64,000 nucleotides of DNA, taken from positions 2,741,001 to 2,805,000 of the forward strand of contig NZ_CP076620.1 in assembly GCF_020911725.1 (NCBI RefSeq), in the 5' to 3' direction. The stretch comes from Clostridium cadaveris (GTDB lineage Bacteria > Bacillota > Clostridia > Clostridiales > Clostridiaceae). Position numbers and translations under genes: made by a program. This document shows positions 42,550-51,672 of this stretch, in pieces. The notes below the pieces were generated by a model that saw only the letters and a list, made by a program, of their open reading frames with translations, made no database searches and had not been told where the DNA came from. Each line of letters starts with the position of its first letter. Position 1 is the first letter of the stretch.

Positions 42550-44718
42550 TTATAATTTTTCCTCTTTTTTCATTGAAAGGGATATCCTCTTTCTCTTAAT
42601 ATCTATATCTAAAACTCTAACTTCTACTATATCTCCAACTTTTACTATATCTAAAGGATGCTTTACAAACCTATCTGACATCTGGCTCTTGTGAACTAAT
42701 CCATCTTGATGGACTCCAATATCAACAAAGGCTCCAAAGTCTGATACATTTCTTACAGTTCCATTTAAGATCATTCCAGGCTTAAGATCACTTATATCTA
42801 AAACACCTGATTTTAGTATAGGCTTAGGCATATCCTCTCTTGGATCTCTTCCTGGCTTTTGAAGCTCTTTTATTATATCTTGAAGTGTCATATCTCCAAT
42901 GTTTAATTTCTCACTTAACATCTTTATTCCAACTTCTTTTGCTTTTGCCTCAATACCACTTAAAGCTCCCTTCTTTAAATCATTTAATGAATATCCAAGC
43001 TCTATTATTAACGCCTTTGCTGCTTCATAAGATTCTGGGTGAACAGCAGTGTTATCTAAAGCTTCTTTACTTTCCATAACTCTCAAGAAACCTGCACACT
43101 GCTCATAAGCCTTTTGTCCTAGTCTCTTTACCTTTAGAAGTTCTTTTCTGCTTTCAAACTTTCCTTTTTCTTCTCTGTACTGAACAATATTATTTGCAAT
43201 TGATGCATTTATTCCTGAAATATATGAAAGTAATGATGGAGTTGCCATATTAAGATCTACTCCTACAGAGTTAACGCAGTCTTCAACAACACCTTTCAAT
43301 GATTCATCCATCCTCTTTGGAGTTACATCATGCTGATATTGTCCAACCCCAATAGACTTAGGATCTATTTTTACAAGCTCTGCAAGTGGATCTTGAAGTC
43401 TTCTTCCTATGGATATAGCACCTCTTATTGTTACGTCTAAGTCAGGATATTCTTTTGTAGCAAGCTCTGAAGCTGAATAAACAGATGCTCCCGCCTCATT
43501 TACTATAACATAATATATATCCTTGTTCTTTTCTGATTTAACTTCCTTTATAAGCCTTGTTATAACCTCTTCTGATTCCCTGCTTGCAGTACCATTTCCT
43601 AGAGATATAACTTCTACATCATATTTATAGATAAGTTCCTTAAGAGTTCTTATAGTTCCCTCTACATCGCTTTTAGGAACTGTTGGATATACTGTAGCCT
43701 TTTCTAAAAATTTTCCTGTATCATCTAATACAGCGACTTTACATCCTGTTCTAAAACCAGGGTCATATCCTAAGACAACTTTGCCCTTTATAGGAGCTTG
43801 CATAAGAAGAGCTTTTAAGTTAGCTTTAAATATTGTTATAGCTCCTTCTTCTCCCTTTTCAGTTAGTTCATTTCTTATATCTCTTTCAATTGATGGATAT
43901 ATAAGTCTTTTTAAAGAATCTCTAATAGACATAGCTATATATTTATTTTGGTTTTCACTATATTTTAAAAGTCTGTTATCTAAATACTGAAGTATTTTTT
44001 CCTCATTGGATGTTATCTTTACAGAAAGTATTTTTTCCTTTTCTCCTCTATTTATAGCAAGAATTCTGTGAGCTGGAATAAATCTTACTTTCTCATTGTA
44101 GTCATAATACATCTCATAAGGAGTTGGTTCTTCTGATGAACCCTTTGTTTCTACAATACCTTCATTAAACACATAACTTCTTATCCATTTTCTATAATCT
44201 GCATTATCAGATATAGTTTCTGCTGCTATATCCATTGCTCCTTGAATAGCTTCCGCTACAGACTTTACACCTTTTTCTTCATTTATGAATTCAACAGCTA
44301 TATCCTCTATATTTCCCAGAAAATCTTTTGAAAATAATGCTTCTGATAAAGGTTTTAATCCCTTTTCAACCGCCATTGTAGCTCTTGTTCTCTTTTTAGG
44401 CTTAAATGGCCTATATATGTCTTCAATTTCAGTTAATGTTTCTGCCTTCATAAGAGCAGATTTTACTTCCTCTGAAAGGTTTCCTTGTTCTTCTATGATT
44501 CTTAACACATCATTACGCCTATCATTTAAATTCCTTAGATATGTAAGCCTTTCATTGAAGGTTCTAAGAAGTTCATCACTAAGCCCTCCAGTTCTCTCTT
44601 TTCTATATCTAGCAATGAAAGGAACTGTATTTCCTTCATCTAAAAGTTCTATTACATTATTCACCTGAGTTAAGCTTATATTTAGTTCCTTACTCAATAA
44701 TTCTTCTATTTTTTTCAT
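42550..44718 (-). CDS. tex: RNA-binding transcriptional accessory protein Tex
   Basis: 722 residues, normal length. Order: N-terminal helical region (ELNISLTQVNNVIELLDEG, PFIARYRKERTGGL), YqgF/RNase H-like domain (VLGYDPGFRTGCKVAVLDDTG), helix-hairpin-helix repeats (LLSYISGINASIANNIVQYR), and C-terminal S1 domain (NVSDFGAFVDIGVHQDGLVH). Binds nucleic acid and affects transcription; precise role in clostridia unknown. Ribosome site GAGGAGGAT. Followed downstream by the FMN leader of ribU on the same strand. Confidence 0.95.
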   Translation of the reverse strand: MKKIEELLSKELNISLTQVNNVIELLDEGNTVPFIARYRKERTGGLSDELLRTFNERLTYLRNLNDRRNDVLRIIEEQGNLSEEVKSALMKAETLTEIEDIYRPFKPKKRTRATMAVEKGLKPLSEALFSKDFLGNIEDIAVEFINEEKGVKSVAEAIQGAMDIAAETISDNADYRKWIRSYVFNEGIVETKGSSEEPTPYEMYYDYNEKVRFIPAHRILAINRGEKEKILSVKITSNEEKILQYLDNRLLKYSENQNKYIAMSIRDSLKRLIYPSIERDIRNELTEKGEEGAITIFKANLKALLMQAPIKGKVVLGYDPGFRTGCKVAVLDDTGKFLEKATVYPTVPKSDVEGTIRTLKELIYKYDVEVISLGNGTASRESEEVITRLIKEVKSEKNKDIYYVIVNEAGASVYSASELATKEYPDLDVTIRGAISIGRRLQDPLAELVKIDPKSIGVGQYQHDVTPKRMDESLKGVVEDCVNSVGVDLNMATPSLLSYISGINASIANNIVQYREEKGKFESRKELLKVKRLGQKAYEQCAGFLRVMESKEALDNTAVHPESYEAAKALIIELGYSLNDLKKGALSGIEAKAKEVGIKMLSEKLNIGDMTLQDIIKELQKPGRDPREDMPKPILKSGVLDISDLKPGMILNGTVRNVSDFGAFVDIGVHQDGLVHKSQMSDRFVKHPLDIVKVGDIVEVRVLDIDIKRKRISLSMKKEEKL

Positions 44719-44742
44719 ATAATCCTCCTCATGAACTTCAAG

Positions 44743-45874
44743 CTAATTTAAATCCAAAGTTCCATTGCTGCTCTGTTTCAAATATTCATTTATAAATCCG
44801 TCTATCTCTCCGTCCATAACACTATTTACATTACCATTTTCTAAATTAGTTCTATGATCTTTTACTAAAGTATATGGTTGAAATATATATGATCTTATCT
44901 GACTGCCCCAAGCCATATCTTTAAGTTCGCCAGCTAAGTCTTCTATTTTCTCCTTATGAGCTCTTTCTTTAAGCTCTATAAGCTTTGCTTTTAATATCTT
45001 CATGGCAGATTCTTTATTTGTATGCTGACTTCTTTCATTTTGACATTGCACAACTATTCCTGTAGGAAGGTGAGTTATCCTTATTGCAGATTCAGTTTTA
45101 TTTACATACTGTCCTCCTGCCCCTCCAGCTCTATAGGTATCTATCTTTAAATCGTCAGATTTTATGTCTATATCCTGATTTGCTGTAAGTTCAGGCATAG
45201 CTTCTACCGATGCAAAAGAAGTCTGTCTTTTGCCATTAGAATTAAATGGAGATATTCTTACAAGTCTGTGAATTCCTTTTTCTGCTTTAAGATATCCATA
45301 AGCATACCCTCCAGTTACCTTTAATGTCACTGATTTAATTCCTGCTTCATCACCAGCTAGATAATCCATAATTTCTGTTTTAAATCCCTTTTTCTCGCAC
45401 CATCTTGTATACATCCTTAAAAGCATCTCAGTCCAATCCTGAGCATCAGTACCTCCAACACCTGTATGAAGATTTAAAATGCAGTTGTTTTTATCATATT
45501 CTCCACATAAAAGTATTTCTATTCTAAAGTTCTCTATAGAATCTTGTAGTTCTTTTATCTCCGATAAAATATCCCTTATAGAATTTTCATCATCTTCTTC
45601 TACAAGCTGGCCTAATTCGAATATATCTTCAAATCTCTGCTCTAAAGAATTAAATGCATCTATTCTATCTTTTAAAGATTTTGCTTCTTGAGTAATCTCT
45701 TGAGCATTTTTAATGTCATCCCAAAAAACACTGCTCTGCATCTTCATCTCAAGTTCATCTAACTTCTTTTTTAAGCTAGGCAAGTCAAAGAGAGTCCCTC
45801 ATTTCATTTAATGTACCTCTAAGGCCTTCCAAACTTCCTAATTCTTGTTGTAATTTTAATATCACGCCTATCAT
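44743..45874 (-). CDS. prfB: Peptide chain release factor 2, with programmed +1 frameshift
   Basis: RF2 reads stop codons UGA and UAA. The body (to 45783) has the SPF stop-recognition tripeptide in VRISPFNSNGK and the GGQ of RAGGAGGQYVNK. The N-terminal part lies in another frame: from ATG at 45874 (or GTG at 45865) 29 codons lead to an in-frame TGA at 45787-45785 in the context CTT TGA C, with AGGG shortly upstream acting as internal Shine-Dalgarno. The ribosome skips one base and continues as Asp-Leu-Pro-Ser. Total about 376 or fewer residues. GTG has the better-spaced ribosome site (AAAGGA). Confidence 0.94.
45784..45790 (-). promoter_or_regulatory. RF2 +1 recoding site (CTTTGAC)
   Basis: Minus-strand CTT TGA C with AGGGACTCT just before it. 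Low RF2 slows reading of the UGA and favours the shift, giving autoregulation as known for prfB. Confidence 0.92.
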
Positions 45875-45898
45875 CCTTTCTATGCCTAAATAAATATA

Positions 45899-45927
45899 GA
45901 TTTGCAGAATAAGAGTTTCTGCAAATC
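45899..45927 (-). terminator. Terminator after secA
   Basis: Perfect 11-bp stem GATTTGCAGAA (45899-45909) / TTCTGCAAATC (45917-45927), between secA and prfB on the minus strand. Confidence 0.75.
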
Positions 45928-45939
45928 TACTAAACAATA

Positions 45940-48453
45940 CTAAGCCTCTCTGCCGCAGCAGTTTTTATACTTTTTACCACTTCCACATGGGCATGGATCA
46001 TTTCTGCCTACTTTTTTCTCCTTCTTTATAGGAGTATGTGCTCCAGAATTTCCATCATCACTGTAGTTGGTTGCTGTTTCCTTTACAACTCTTTCTCTTT
46101 CTGGCGCCTTTTCTATTTGAACATGCATAAGCATTCTCACTGTATCAATCTTTATATTATCTATCATTTCATCAAACATATTACTTCCTTCGAATTGATA
46201 TGCTTGAACTGGATCTTGTTGTTTGTAAGCTCTTAATCCTATACCTTGTTTTAAATGATCCATATTGTCTATATGATCCATCCACTTAGTATCAACTACT
46301 TTTAGAAGAACAACTCTTTCAATTTCCCTCATTTGTTCTTCTTCAAAATCCTTTTCCTTTTCATTATACATTTCAAAAGCTATATTCTTATATCTCTCTA
46401 TCATTTCTTCATTTGAAAGTTTTTCTAGCTCTTCTGGCTTAATTAATGCTCTATGACCTATCATATCTTCCATGTAATGAGATAGAGCTTTTACTTCATC
46501 ATTAAATGTATCTTCTACTCCAGTTATATGGGAACTTACAGCATTCTCTATAGCCCAGTTTATCATACTCTCAACTTGTTCTTTTAAGTTTGTTCCACTT
46601 AAAACTTCAGCTCTTTGAGAGTAGATAACTTCTCTTTGCTTATTCATAACGTCATCATATCCAAGAAGTGTCTTTCTTATATCAAAGTTGTTACCTTCAA
46701 CCTTCTTTTGAGCACTTTCTATGGCTTTTGTAACCATCTTGCTTTCTATAGCTTCGTCTTCTTCTAAACCTAATTTGTCTATAAGTCCTTCAAGCTTTTC
46801 GGAACCGAATATTCTCATAAGGTCATCTTCTAATGCTATATAGAATTGAGATGTTCCTGGATCTCCTTGACGACCAGAACGTCCTCTAAGCTGATTATCT
46901 ATTCTTCTTGATTCATGTCTTTCAGTACCTATTATCTTAAGACCACCAAGTTCTACTACATCATCGCCAAGCTTTATATCTGTACCTCTACCTGCCATGT
47001 TTGTAGCTATGGTAACCATACCCTTTTCTCCAGCATGAGATACTATATCCGCTTCCTTTTCATGATACTTAGCATTTAATACCTGATGAGGTACGCCCTT
47101 TTTCTTAAGAAGCATTGATAAAACTTCTGATTTTTCTATACTTACTGTACCAACAAGTACCGGCTGTCCTTTCTTATGACTTTCAATTATATCTTTTACT
47201 ATAGCCTCGTATTTTCCTTTTACAGTCTTATATACTAAATCTGGCATATCTTGTCTTTGAATTGGTTTATGAGTAGGTATAACTATAACATCAAGTCCAT
47301 ATATCTCTCTAAATTCGTTCTCTTCAGTAAGAGCTGTACCAGTCATACCTGAAAGCTTAGTGTACATTCTAAAATAGTTTTGGAATGTTATTGTAGCTAA
47401 AGTCTTTGATTCTCTTTCTACCTTTACACCTTCTTTAGCTTCTATAGCTTGGTGAAGACCATCAGAGTATCTTCTACCTTCCATAAGTCTTCCAGTGAAT
47501 TCATCAACTATGATAACTTCACCATTCTTAACCATGTAGTCTTTATCTATCTTCATTATATAATTTGCTTTTAATGCTTGAGTTACGTGGTGTTGTATTT
47601 CCATGTTTGCTGAATCAGCATAGTTATCTAAATGGAAATACTTTTCAGCCTTTTGCACTCCACTATCTGTCATTATAACTGATTTTGCTTTTTCATCTAT
47701 TGTGAAGTCTTCCTCTTCTTTTAATGTCTTTACAAAGTAATCAGCAACTTTATAAAACTCTGTAGACTTTTCACCTTGACCTGATATTATAAGAGGTGTT
47801 CTAGCTTCGTCAATAAGGATGGAGTCAACTTCGTCCACTATACAGAAGTTAAGTTCTCTTTGAACTCTTTCCTCCTTATATACAACCATATTATCTCTCA
47901 AATAATCGAATCCAAATTCGTTGTTTGTTCCATATGTTATATCTGAGTTATAAGCTTCTCTTCTCTCCTCATTATTTAATTCATGAGTTATAACTCCTAC
48001 TTTTAGCCCTAAGAACTCATAGATTTGTCCCATCCACTCTTTATCTCTTTTTGCAAGGTAATCATTAACTGTAATTACATGAACACCTTTGCCTGAAAGA
48101 GCATTTAAATATGCAGGAAGTGTAGCAACTAAAGTTTTTCCTTCTCCAGTTTTCATTTCTGAAATTCTTCCTTGGTGAAGAACTATACCCCCTATAATCT
48201 GTTCTCTATAATGTTTAAGTCCTAATGTTCTTACAGATGCTTCTCTTACAACAGCAAACGCTTCTGGTAATATGTCATCTAATGTTTCACCATTATTTAA
48301 TCTATTTTTAAATTCTTCTGTTTTGTTTCTAAGTTCTTCATCGCTTAGAGGCTTTATACTATCTTCAAATTTTTCTACTTTATCTACTAAGGGCTGTATT
48401 CTTTTGACTTCTCGTTCACTATATGTTCCAAAAAACTTTTCTAAAAATCCCAT
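45940..48453 (-). CDS. secA: Preprotein translocase ATPase SecA
   Basis: 837-residue motor of the Sec pathway. NBD1 Walker [31 protein letters not shown] (Walker B), NBD2 with GRAGRQGDPG-like [14 protein letters not shown], scaffold helix and the C-terminal zinc motif [13 protein letters not shown] that contacts SecB or ribosomes. Length and motif order are normal for SecA1. Ribosome site GTGAGGATG. It is preceded by an unusually long leader (about 225 nt). Confidence 0.97.
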   Translation of the reverse strand: MGFLEKFFGTYSEREVKRIQPLVDKVEKFEDSIKPLSDEELRNKTEEFKNRLNNGETLDDILPEAFAVVREASVRTLGLKHYREQIIGGIVLHQGRISEMKTGEGKTLVATLPAYLNALSGKGVHVITVNDYLAKRDKEWMGQIYEFLGLKVGVITHELNNEERREAYNSDITYGTNNEFGFDYLRDNMVVYKEERVQRELNFCIVDEVDSILIDEARTPLIISGQGEKSTEFYKVADYFVKTLKEEEDFTIDEKAKSVIMTDSGVQKAEKYFHLDNYADSANMEIQHHVTQALKANYIMKIDKDYMVKNGEVIIVDEFTGRLMEGRRYSDGLHQAIEAKEGVKVERESKTLATITFQNYFRMYTKLSGMTGTALTEENEFREIYGLDVIVIPTHKPIQRQDMPDLVYKTVKGKYEAIVKDIIESHKKGQPVLVGTVSIEKSEVLSMLLKKKGVPHQVLNAKYHEKEADIVSHAGEKGMVTIATNMAGRGTDIKLGDDVVELGGLKIIGTERHESRRIDNQLRGRSGRQGDPGTSQFYIALEDDLMRIFGSEKLEGLIDKLGLEEDEAIESKMVTKAIESAQKKVEGNNFDIRKTLLGYDDVMNKQREVIYSQRAEVLSGTNLKEQVESMINWAIENAVSSHITGVEDTFNDEVKALSHYMEDMIGHRALIKPEELEKLSNEEMIERYKNIAFEMYNEKEKDFEEEQMREIERVVLLKVVDTKWMDHIDNMDHLKQGIGLRAYKQQDPVQAYQFEGSNMFDEMIDNIKIDTVRMLMHVQIEKAPERERVVKETATNYSDDGNSGAHTPIKKEKKVGRNDPCPCGSGKKYKNCCGREA

Positions 48454-48511
48454 TTTTTCATCCTCACACTTCTTGTAATATTAATCTATAATTCTATCAT
48501 TTAAATTTTAC

Positions 48512-48655
48512 TCAATTGGTATCCGTTGAAATAACTTCACATCTTTTTAGACGAAAATGTTTCAATAAACACACCTCTAGATAACGACTTCTAACCTTAA
48601 GATGAAGTTCACACCATCTGAATCTAAGAAGTCGGCTTATACTATTATTCTTCAT
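48512..48655 (-). CDS. Possible 47-codon leader ORF upstream of secA
   Basis: Uninterrupted ATG-to-TGA frame inside the secA leader, starting about 23 nt after the predicted transcription start and ending 58 bp before the secA ATG. Product is Arg/Leu/Cys-rich (RLLRFRWCELHLK, RYLEVCLLKHFRLKRCEV). There is no ribosome site and no export signal, and the same DNA forms a stem (see next entry), so RNA structure is an equal explanation. A SecM-type role is only a thought suggested by its place. Confidence 0.3.
   Translation of the reverse strand: MKNNSISRLLRFRWCELHLKVRSRYLEVCLLKHFRLKRCEVISTDTN
48585..48634 (-). other. Long hairpin in the secA leader
   Basis: Outer arms CGACTTCT / AGAAGTCG (48585-48592 and 48627-48634) enclose an inner imperfect pairing around AAGATG / CATCT. 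There is no T-run, so not a simple terminator. Could be a dispersed repeat hairpin or a leader structure. Confidence 0.5.
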
Positions 48656-48684
48656 GATATGATATATAGAATATTCATTTATAA

Positions 48685-48714
48685 ATTATACCATTTAAGC
48701 TACTTATATTTCAA
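48685..48714 (-). promoter_or_regulatory. Promoter of secA
   Basis: Minus strand TTGAAA (48714-48709), 18-bp spacer, TATAAT (48690-48685) with an upstream TG (TGGTATAAT, extended -10). Start predicted near 48678. Confidence 0.75.
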
Positions 48715-48758
48715 CAATTAGCTTACATTATGATTATTGACATATTGTAAAATATATA

Positions 48759-48797
48759 AAACCCTTAGAGGAAGTTTTAATTTCACTCTAAGGGTTT
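48759..48797 (-). terminator. Terminator after hpf
   Basis: Perfect 12-bp stem AAACCCTTAGAG / CTCTAAGGGTTT, just downstream of the hpf stop at 48808. Confidence 0.85.
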
Positions 48798-48807
48798 AAA
48801 TTACTTT

Positions 48808-49335
48808 TTAATATTCAGGTTCAATCAATCCATAATTCCCATCTTTTCTTTTGTAGACAACACATATATCATTATTGTCCGCATCTTCAAATACAAAGAA
48901 ATTATGTCCTATAAGTTCCATCTCAAGTATAGCTTCATCTGTAGACATTGGCTTTATAGAGAATCTCTTAGTTTTCACTATTTTTGGCTCATCATCGCCA
49001 CATTCCTTTAAATCATCTATATATTGATATCTTAATGAATCACCAACCTGTCTTCTTTGTAGTTTAGTCTTTTGCTTTCTTATCTGTCCTTCCAATTTAT
49101 CTATAACTAAATCTATAGATGCATACATATCTTCTAAATCTTCTTGACCTCTAAGCACAACGCCGTTAAAAGGAATAGTCACTTCTACTATCTGCCTTTT
49201 TTTCTGTACACTGAGAGTTACATGAGCTACAACCTCCGGTCCAAAGTACTTTTCCAATCTAGAAAGTTTTTTCTCAACTGCCTCCTTAAGTCCTTGTGTT
49301 AGCTCTATGTTTTTAGCTACGATTTTAATTTCCAT
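48808..49335 (-). CDS. hpf: Ribosome hibernation promoting factor, long form
   Basis: 175 residues: N-terminal S30AE domain (about 1-100; IKIVAKNIELTQGLKEAVEKKL) that occupies the ribosome decoding centre, linker, and C-terminal dimerisation domain (about 118-175; KRFSIKPMSTDEAILEMELIGHNFFVFED), so it should make 100S dimers. Also named RaiA/YfiA. A 13-bp palindrome GGTGATATTCACC at 49354-49366 lies between promoter region and ribosome site. The structured RNA upstream is in the usual raiA-associated position. Confidence 0.95.
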   Translation of the reverse strand: MEIKIVAKNIELTQGLKEAVEKKLSRLEKYFGPEVVAHVTLSVQKKRQIVEVTIPFNGVVLRGQEDLEDMYASIDLVIDKLEGQIRKQKTKLQRRQVGDSLRYQYIDDLKECGDDEPKIVKTKRFSIKPMSTDEAILEMELIGHNFFVFEDADNNDICVVYKRKDGNYGLIEPEY

Positions 49336-49735
49336 AAATTCCAGCCCCTCTCTATGGTGATATTCACCTATTTATTATGTTTTGTTAATCTAATTTTATA
49401 CCATGTCCATCAACTTCTCAAACCTTTATATTTAAATTTATCTTCATTTATCTTATGTTTTCTTTCAATATCAATGTTTTTCTCTAAAGATTATATTTTT
49501 ATAATTTTCAGATAATTTAATATTTATTTTACTCTTCTTTAATTAAATTCATTTATACTTCATATTTGACTGCTCTTAACAGTCATATTTATATAAAAAT
49601 CCCTATAAAATTACATATGATTATCAAGAATTAAGGTATTAAAAAGGCACTTCAAAATTATAGGATTACCGTTCCTAAGTAAAATTAGGTCGGGAATAGG
49701 TCGGGAATTTCACTAAAAAGACAATAAAAAAGCAG
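49336..49735. other. AT-rich intergenic region between hpf and the raiA-like RNA
   Basis: 400 bp with no convincing gene. It holds the hpf promoter region, the palindrome at 49354-49366, and an 11-bp tandem repeat AGGTCGGGAAT at 49687-49697 and 49698-49708, whose G/C content stands out from its surroundings. Confidence 0.6.
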
Positions 49736-49755
49736 CCCCTTAAGACTGCGAACCT
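49733..49755 (-). terminator. Terminator of the raiA-like RNA
   Basis: Minus strand GCAGTCTTAAGGGGCTGC hairpin (6-bp stem with one G-T pair) followed by TTTTTTATTG. Confidence 0.75.
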
Positions 49756-49977
49756 CTGATATACAAAGGTTTGAAGCTAGCTGACCTGGTCTTTGACCCC
49801 ACACTCGCCTGCAGGAGCTTTTGCTACCCGGATTTAACCTCTCACTACTAACCCTCTCATATTAAAATATGGCAGGACTTACTTCTAAGCCGCACCATGC
49901 TCATTAAAACTTTGTTTAACTTACGTGGATCGTTTTGCCTGCGACTGGCATCGACTTTCAACCACAAACCTAGCTAC
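49738..49977 (-). ncRNA. Structured RNA, probably the raiA-motif RNA
   Basis: About 240 nt, much richer in G/C than flanking DNA, with a consensus promoter at its 5' side and a terminator (GCAGTC / GGCTGC then TTTTTT, about 49733-49750) at its 3' side. No open frame with a ribosome site was found in it. It sits between comFC and hpf (raiA), exactly where the raiA motif, a known structured RNA class of Firmicutes and Actinobacteria, is found. Sequence consensus was not checked; the call rests on context, base composition and transcription signals. Confidence 0.75.
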
Positions 49978-49983
49978 AATATT

Positions 49984-50011
49984 ATTATATACGAGATTTT
50001 GCAACAGTCAA
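49984..50011 (-). promoter_or_regulatory. Promoter of the raiA-like RNA, inside the end of comFC
   Basis: Minus strand TTGACT (50011-50006), 16-bp spacer, TATAAT (49989-49984). The -35 encodes residues of the last part of ComFC (VLTVAKSRI) and the -10 overlaps its stop codon. Confidence 0.85.
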
Positions 50012-50668
50012 TACCCAAACTTTTCTAGCACCGTTTTTCATAAGTTCTCTGCTACAATAAAATACTGTAGCACCAGTGGTCAACACATCATCTATAAGCA
50101 TAATATTTTTATCCTTTACATTTTTACCACCTATAAACTTATAGCCATTTTTTGCATTCACCCAACGCTCTTCTACAGATAATGTCTTTTGTTTTCTGTG
50201 GCCATTTTTCTTCTCCAGAGTTTCTTCTACTTCTAAGTTGAATTTTCTTCCTATAATCATACTTAAGAATTCGCTTTGATTAAATCCTCTTTTTTTCTTA
50301 TTTTCTTTAGTCATAGGTACATAAGTTATCATATCTATATCATTAAGATTAAGATTTTTCATGCATTCTATCATTAACTGACCTAAATATTCTCCACATT
50401 GAAAATCATCCTTATACTTGAAAACTAATATCATATTTTTGACTACAGAAGAATAATAAGCTGCACTATATATAGAAAGCTTATAATAATCTTTTTCTAA
50501 AATATATGGATCTTTTGGAATTAATATTTTCTTTTTACAGCTACTGCATAAAAAATCATATAAAACAGGCCTCCTGCAGTTTAAGCAGAGGCCTTCTTCT
50601 TCATCATATATAGTATTCAAAATGCATCTCTTGATGTATTCTACTCTTTCAACAAACCGCTTTCCCAT
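49985..50668 (-). CDS. comFC: ComF-family phosphoribosyltransferase-like protein
   Basis: 227 residues. N-terminal zinc motif CLNCRR...CSSCKK (two CxxC at about 25-45), then a PRTase domain with MLIDDVLTTGATVFYCS, the PRPP loop. ComFC is needed for DNA uptake in competent Bacillus and has been tied to later steps in other bacteria. The gene overlaps the ComFA-like gene by 28 bp; its start could lie a few codons later. Its 3' end carries the promoter of the structured RNA. Confidence 0.92.
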   Translation of the reverse strand: MGKRFVERVEYIKRCILNTIYDEEEGLCLNCRRPVLYDFLCSSCKKKILIPKDPYILEKDYYKLSIYSAAYYSSVVKNMILVFKYKDDFQCGEYLGQLMIECMKNLNLNDIDMITYVPMTKENKKKRGFNQSEFLSMIIGRKFNLEVEETLEKKNGHRKQKTLSVEERWVNAKNGYKFIGGKNVKDKNIMLIDDVLTTGATVFYCSRELMKNGARKVWVLTVAKSRI

Positions 50669-51657
50669 GCCAACTTATTGAAGCTTCTAGCTATCTCCTT
50701 AGCTTTAGTCATATTTTCTGTCACAGTATTAGATAAAAATATGGTTTCTCCAAGGTTTCCACTATTGCTTATACCTACCTTCCCACATAAAAACAAGAGT
50801 CTCTTATATTTAAACTCAGTGCTGTCTGCAAAATAGACTATTATGTCTACATTCTTGACATCCTGAGGAATATTATACATTGGGCTTGTTAAAATTATAG
50901 TTGCTATGTCTTTATTTTTAATTTTCTTTAAAGATCGTCTATAGTCATTCTCAATATCTAATATTATATCCTCATACTCTTCATCTATATTTTGAAGGTA
51001 CTCTGAGATAAGCTGACGACTTTGACTTGCAGGAAGATATATTATAAGATTTCTCTTACTTTCTATAAACCACTTTATATAATCATATATGATATACGGT
51101 ATATCTTTTGATAAGTCTATTCTAGTATTCACTATCCTTGGCTCTATAAATGGATTTCTGCCCGATACATGCTCCATAGTATCCCCATCTAGAAGCACAG
51201 TTTCAACAGAGTACACTAGATACTTTTGAGTTTTCTTTGATATAGTAATTTCCTCTATCTCATCTCTACTATAATCCGCATACTCGCTTATATCATCATA
51301 TATCACTAAATCAAAATTCATACTTAATTCAAAAGCATTTTCATGATTTGAAAATATGAGCTGAACACCTTCATCTAAACTTCCATTATTTCTAAAATAG
51401 GCATAATTTCTAAAGCCGCTGCTTCTTTTCAAAATCTTTAAGAATTTTATATTATCTTCTTGTTCATTTGTGATATATAACACTCTCTTTTTTGAATTCA
51501 TAAAGTTTAAAACTGTGTTTAAAAATATATCTGGTGAACTGTATGGCGTGGCCAATATATTTAGCATAGAATTCTTATTAAAACTCCTGCTCCATCTTTC
51601 AATCTTTTCACTTATAGATTTCTCTGCATGATGTTTATGGGATTTGAACCAAATCAT
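50641..51657 (-). CDS. ComFA-like protein without helicase motifs
   Basis: 338 residues, encoded next to comFC where ComFA is usually found. Two RecA-like halves can be guessed: first half with KRVLYITNEQEDNIKFLK and FDLVIYDDISEYADY (Walker-B position, IYDD), second half with RNLIIYLPASQSRQLISEYL and VDIIVYFADSTEFKY. The Walker A position reads LNILATPYSSPDIFL, with no GKT/S, and the arginine-finger motif VI (family QxxGRxxR) was not found. So it looks like a dead SF2 helicase, perhaps keeping only a structural role. Ribosome site GGGGGAT; 15 bp after recD2. Confidence 0.75.
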   Translation of the reverse strand: MIWFKSHKHHAEKSISEKIERWSRSFNKNSMLNILATPYSSPDIFLNTVLNFMNSKKRVLYITNEQEDNIKFLKILKRSSGFRNYAYFRNNGSLDEGVQLIFSNHENAFELSMNFDLVIYDDISEYADYSRDEIEEITISKKTQKYLVYSVETVLLDGDTMEHVSGRNPFIEPRIVNTRIDLSKDIPYIIYDYIKWFIESKRNLIIYLPASQSRQLISEYLQNIDEEYEDIILDIENDYRRSLKKIKNKDIATIILTSPMYNIPQDVKNVDIIVYFADSTEFKYKRLLFLCGKVGISNSGNLGETIFLSNTVTENMTKAKEIARSFNKLAWESGLLKE

Positions 51658-51672
51658 ATAATCCCCCTTCTC

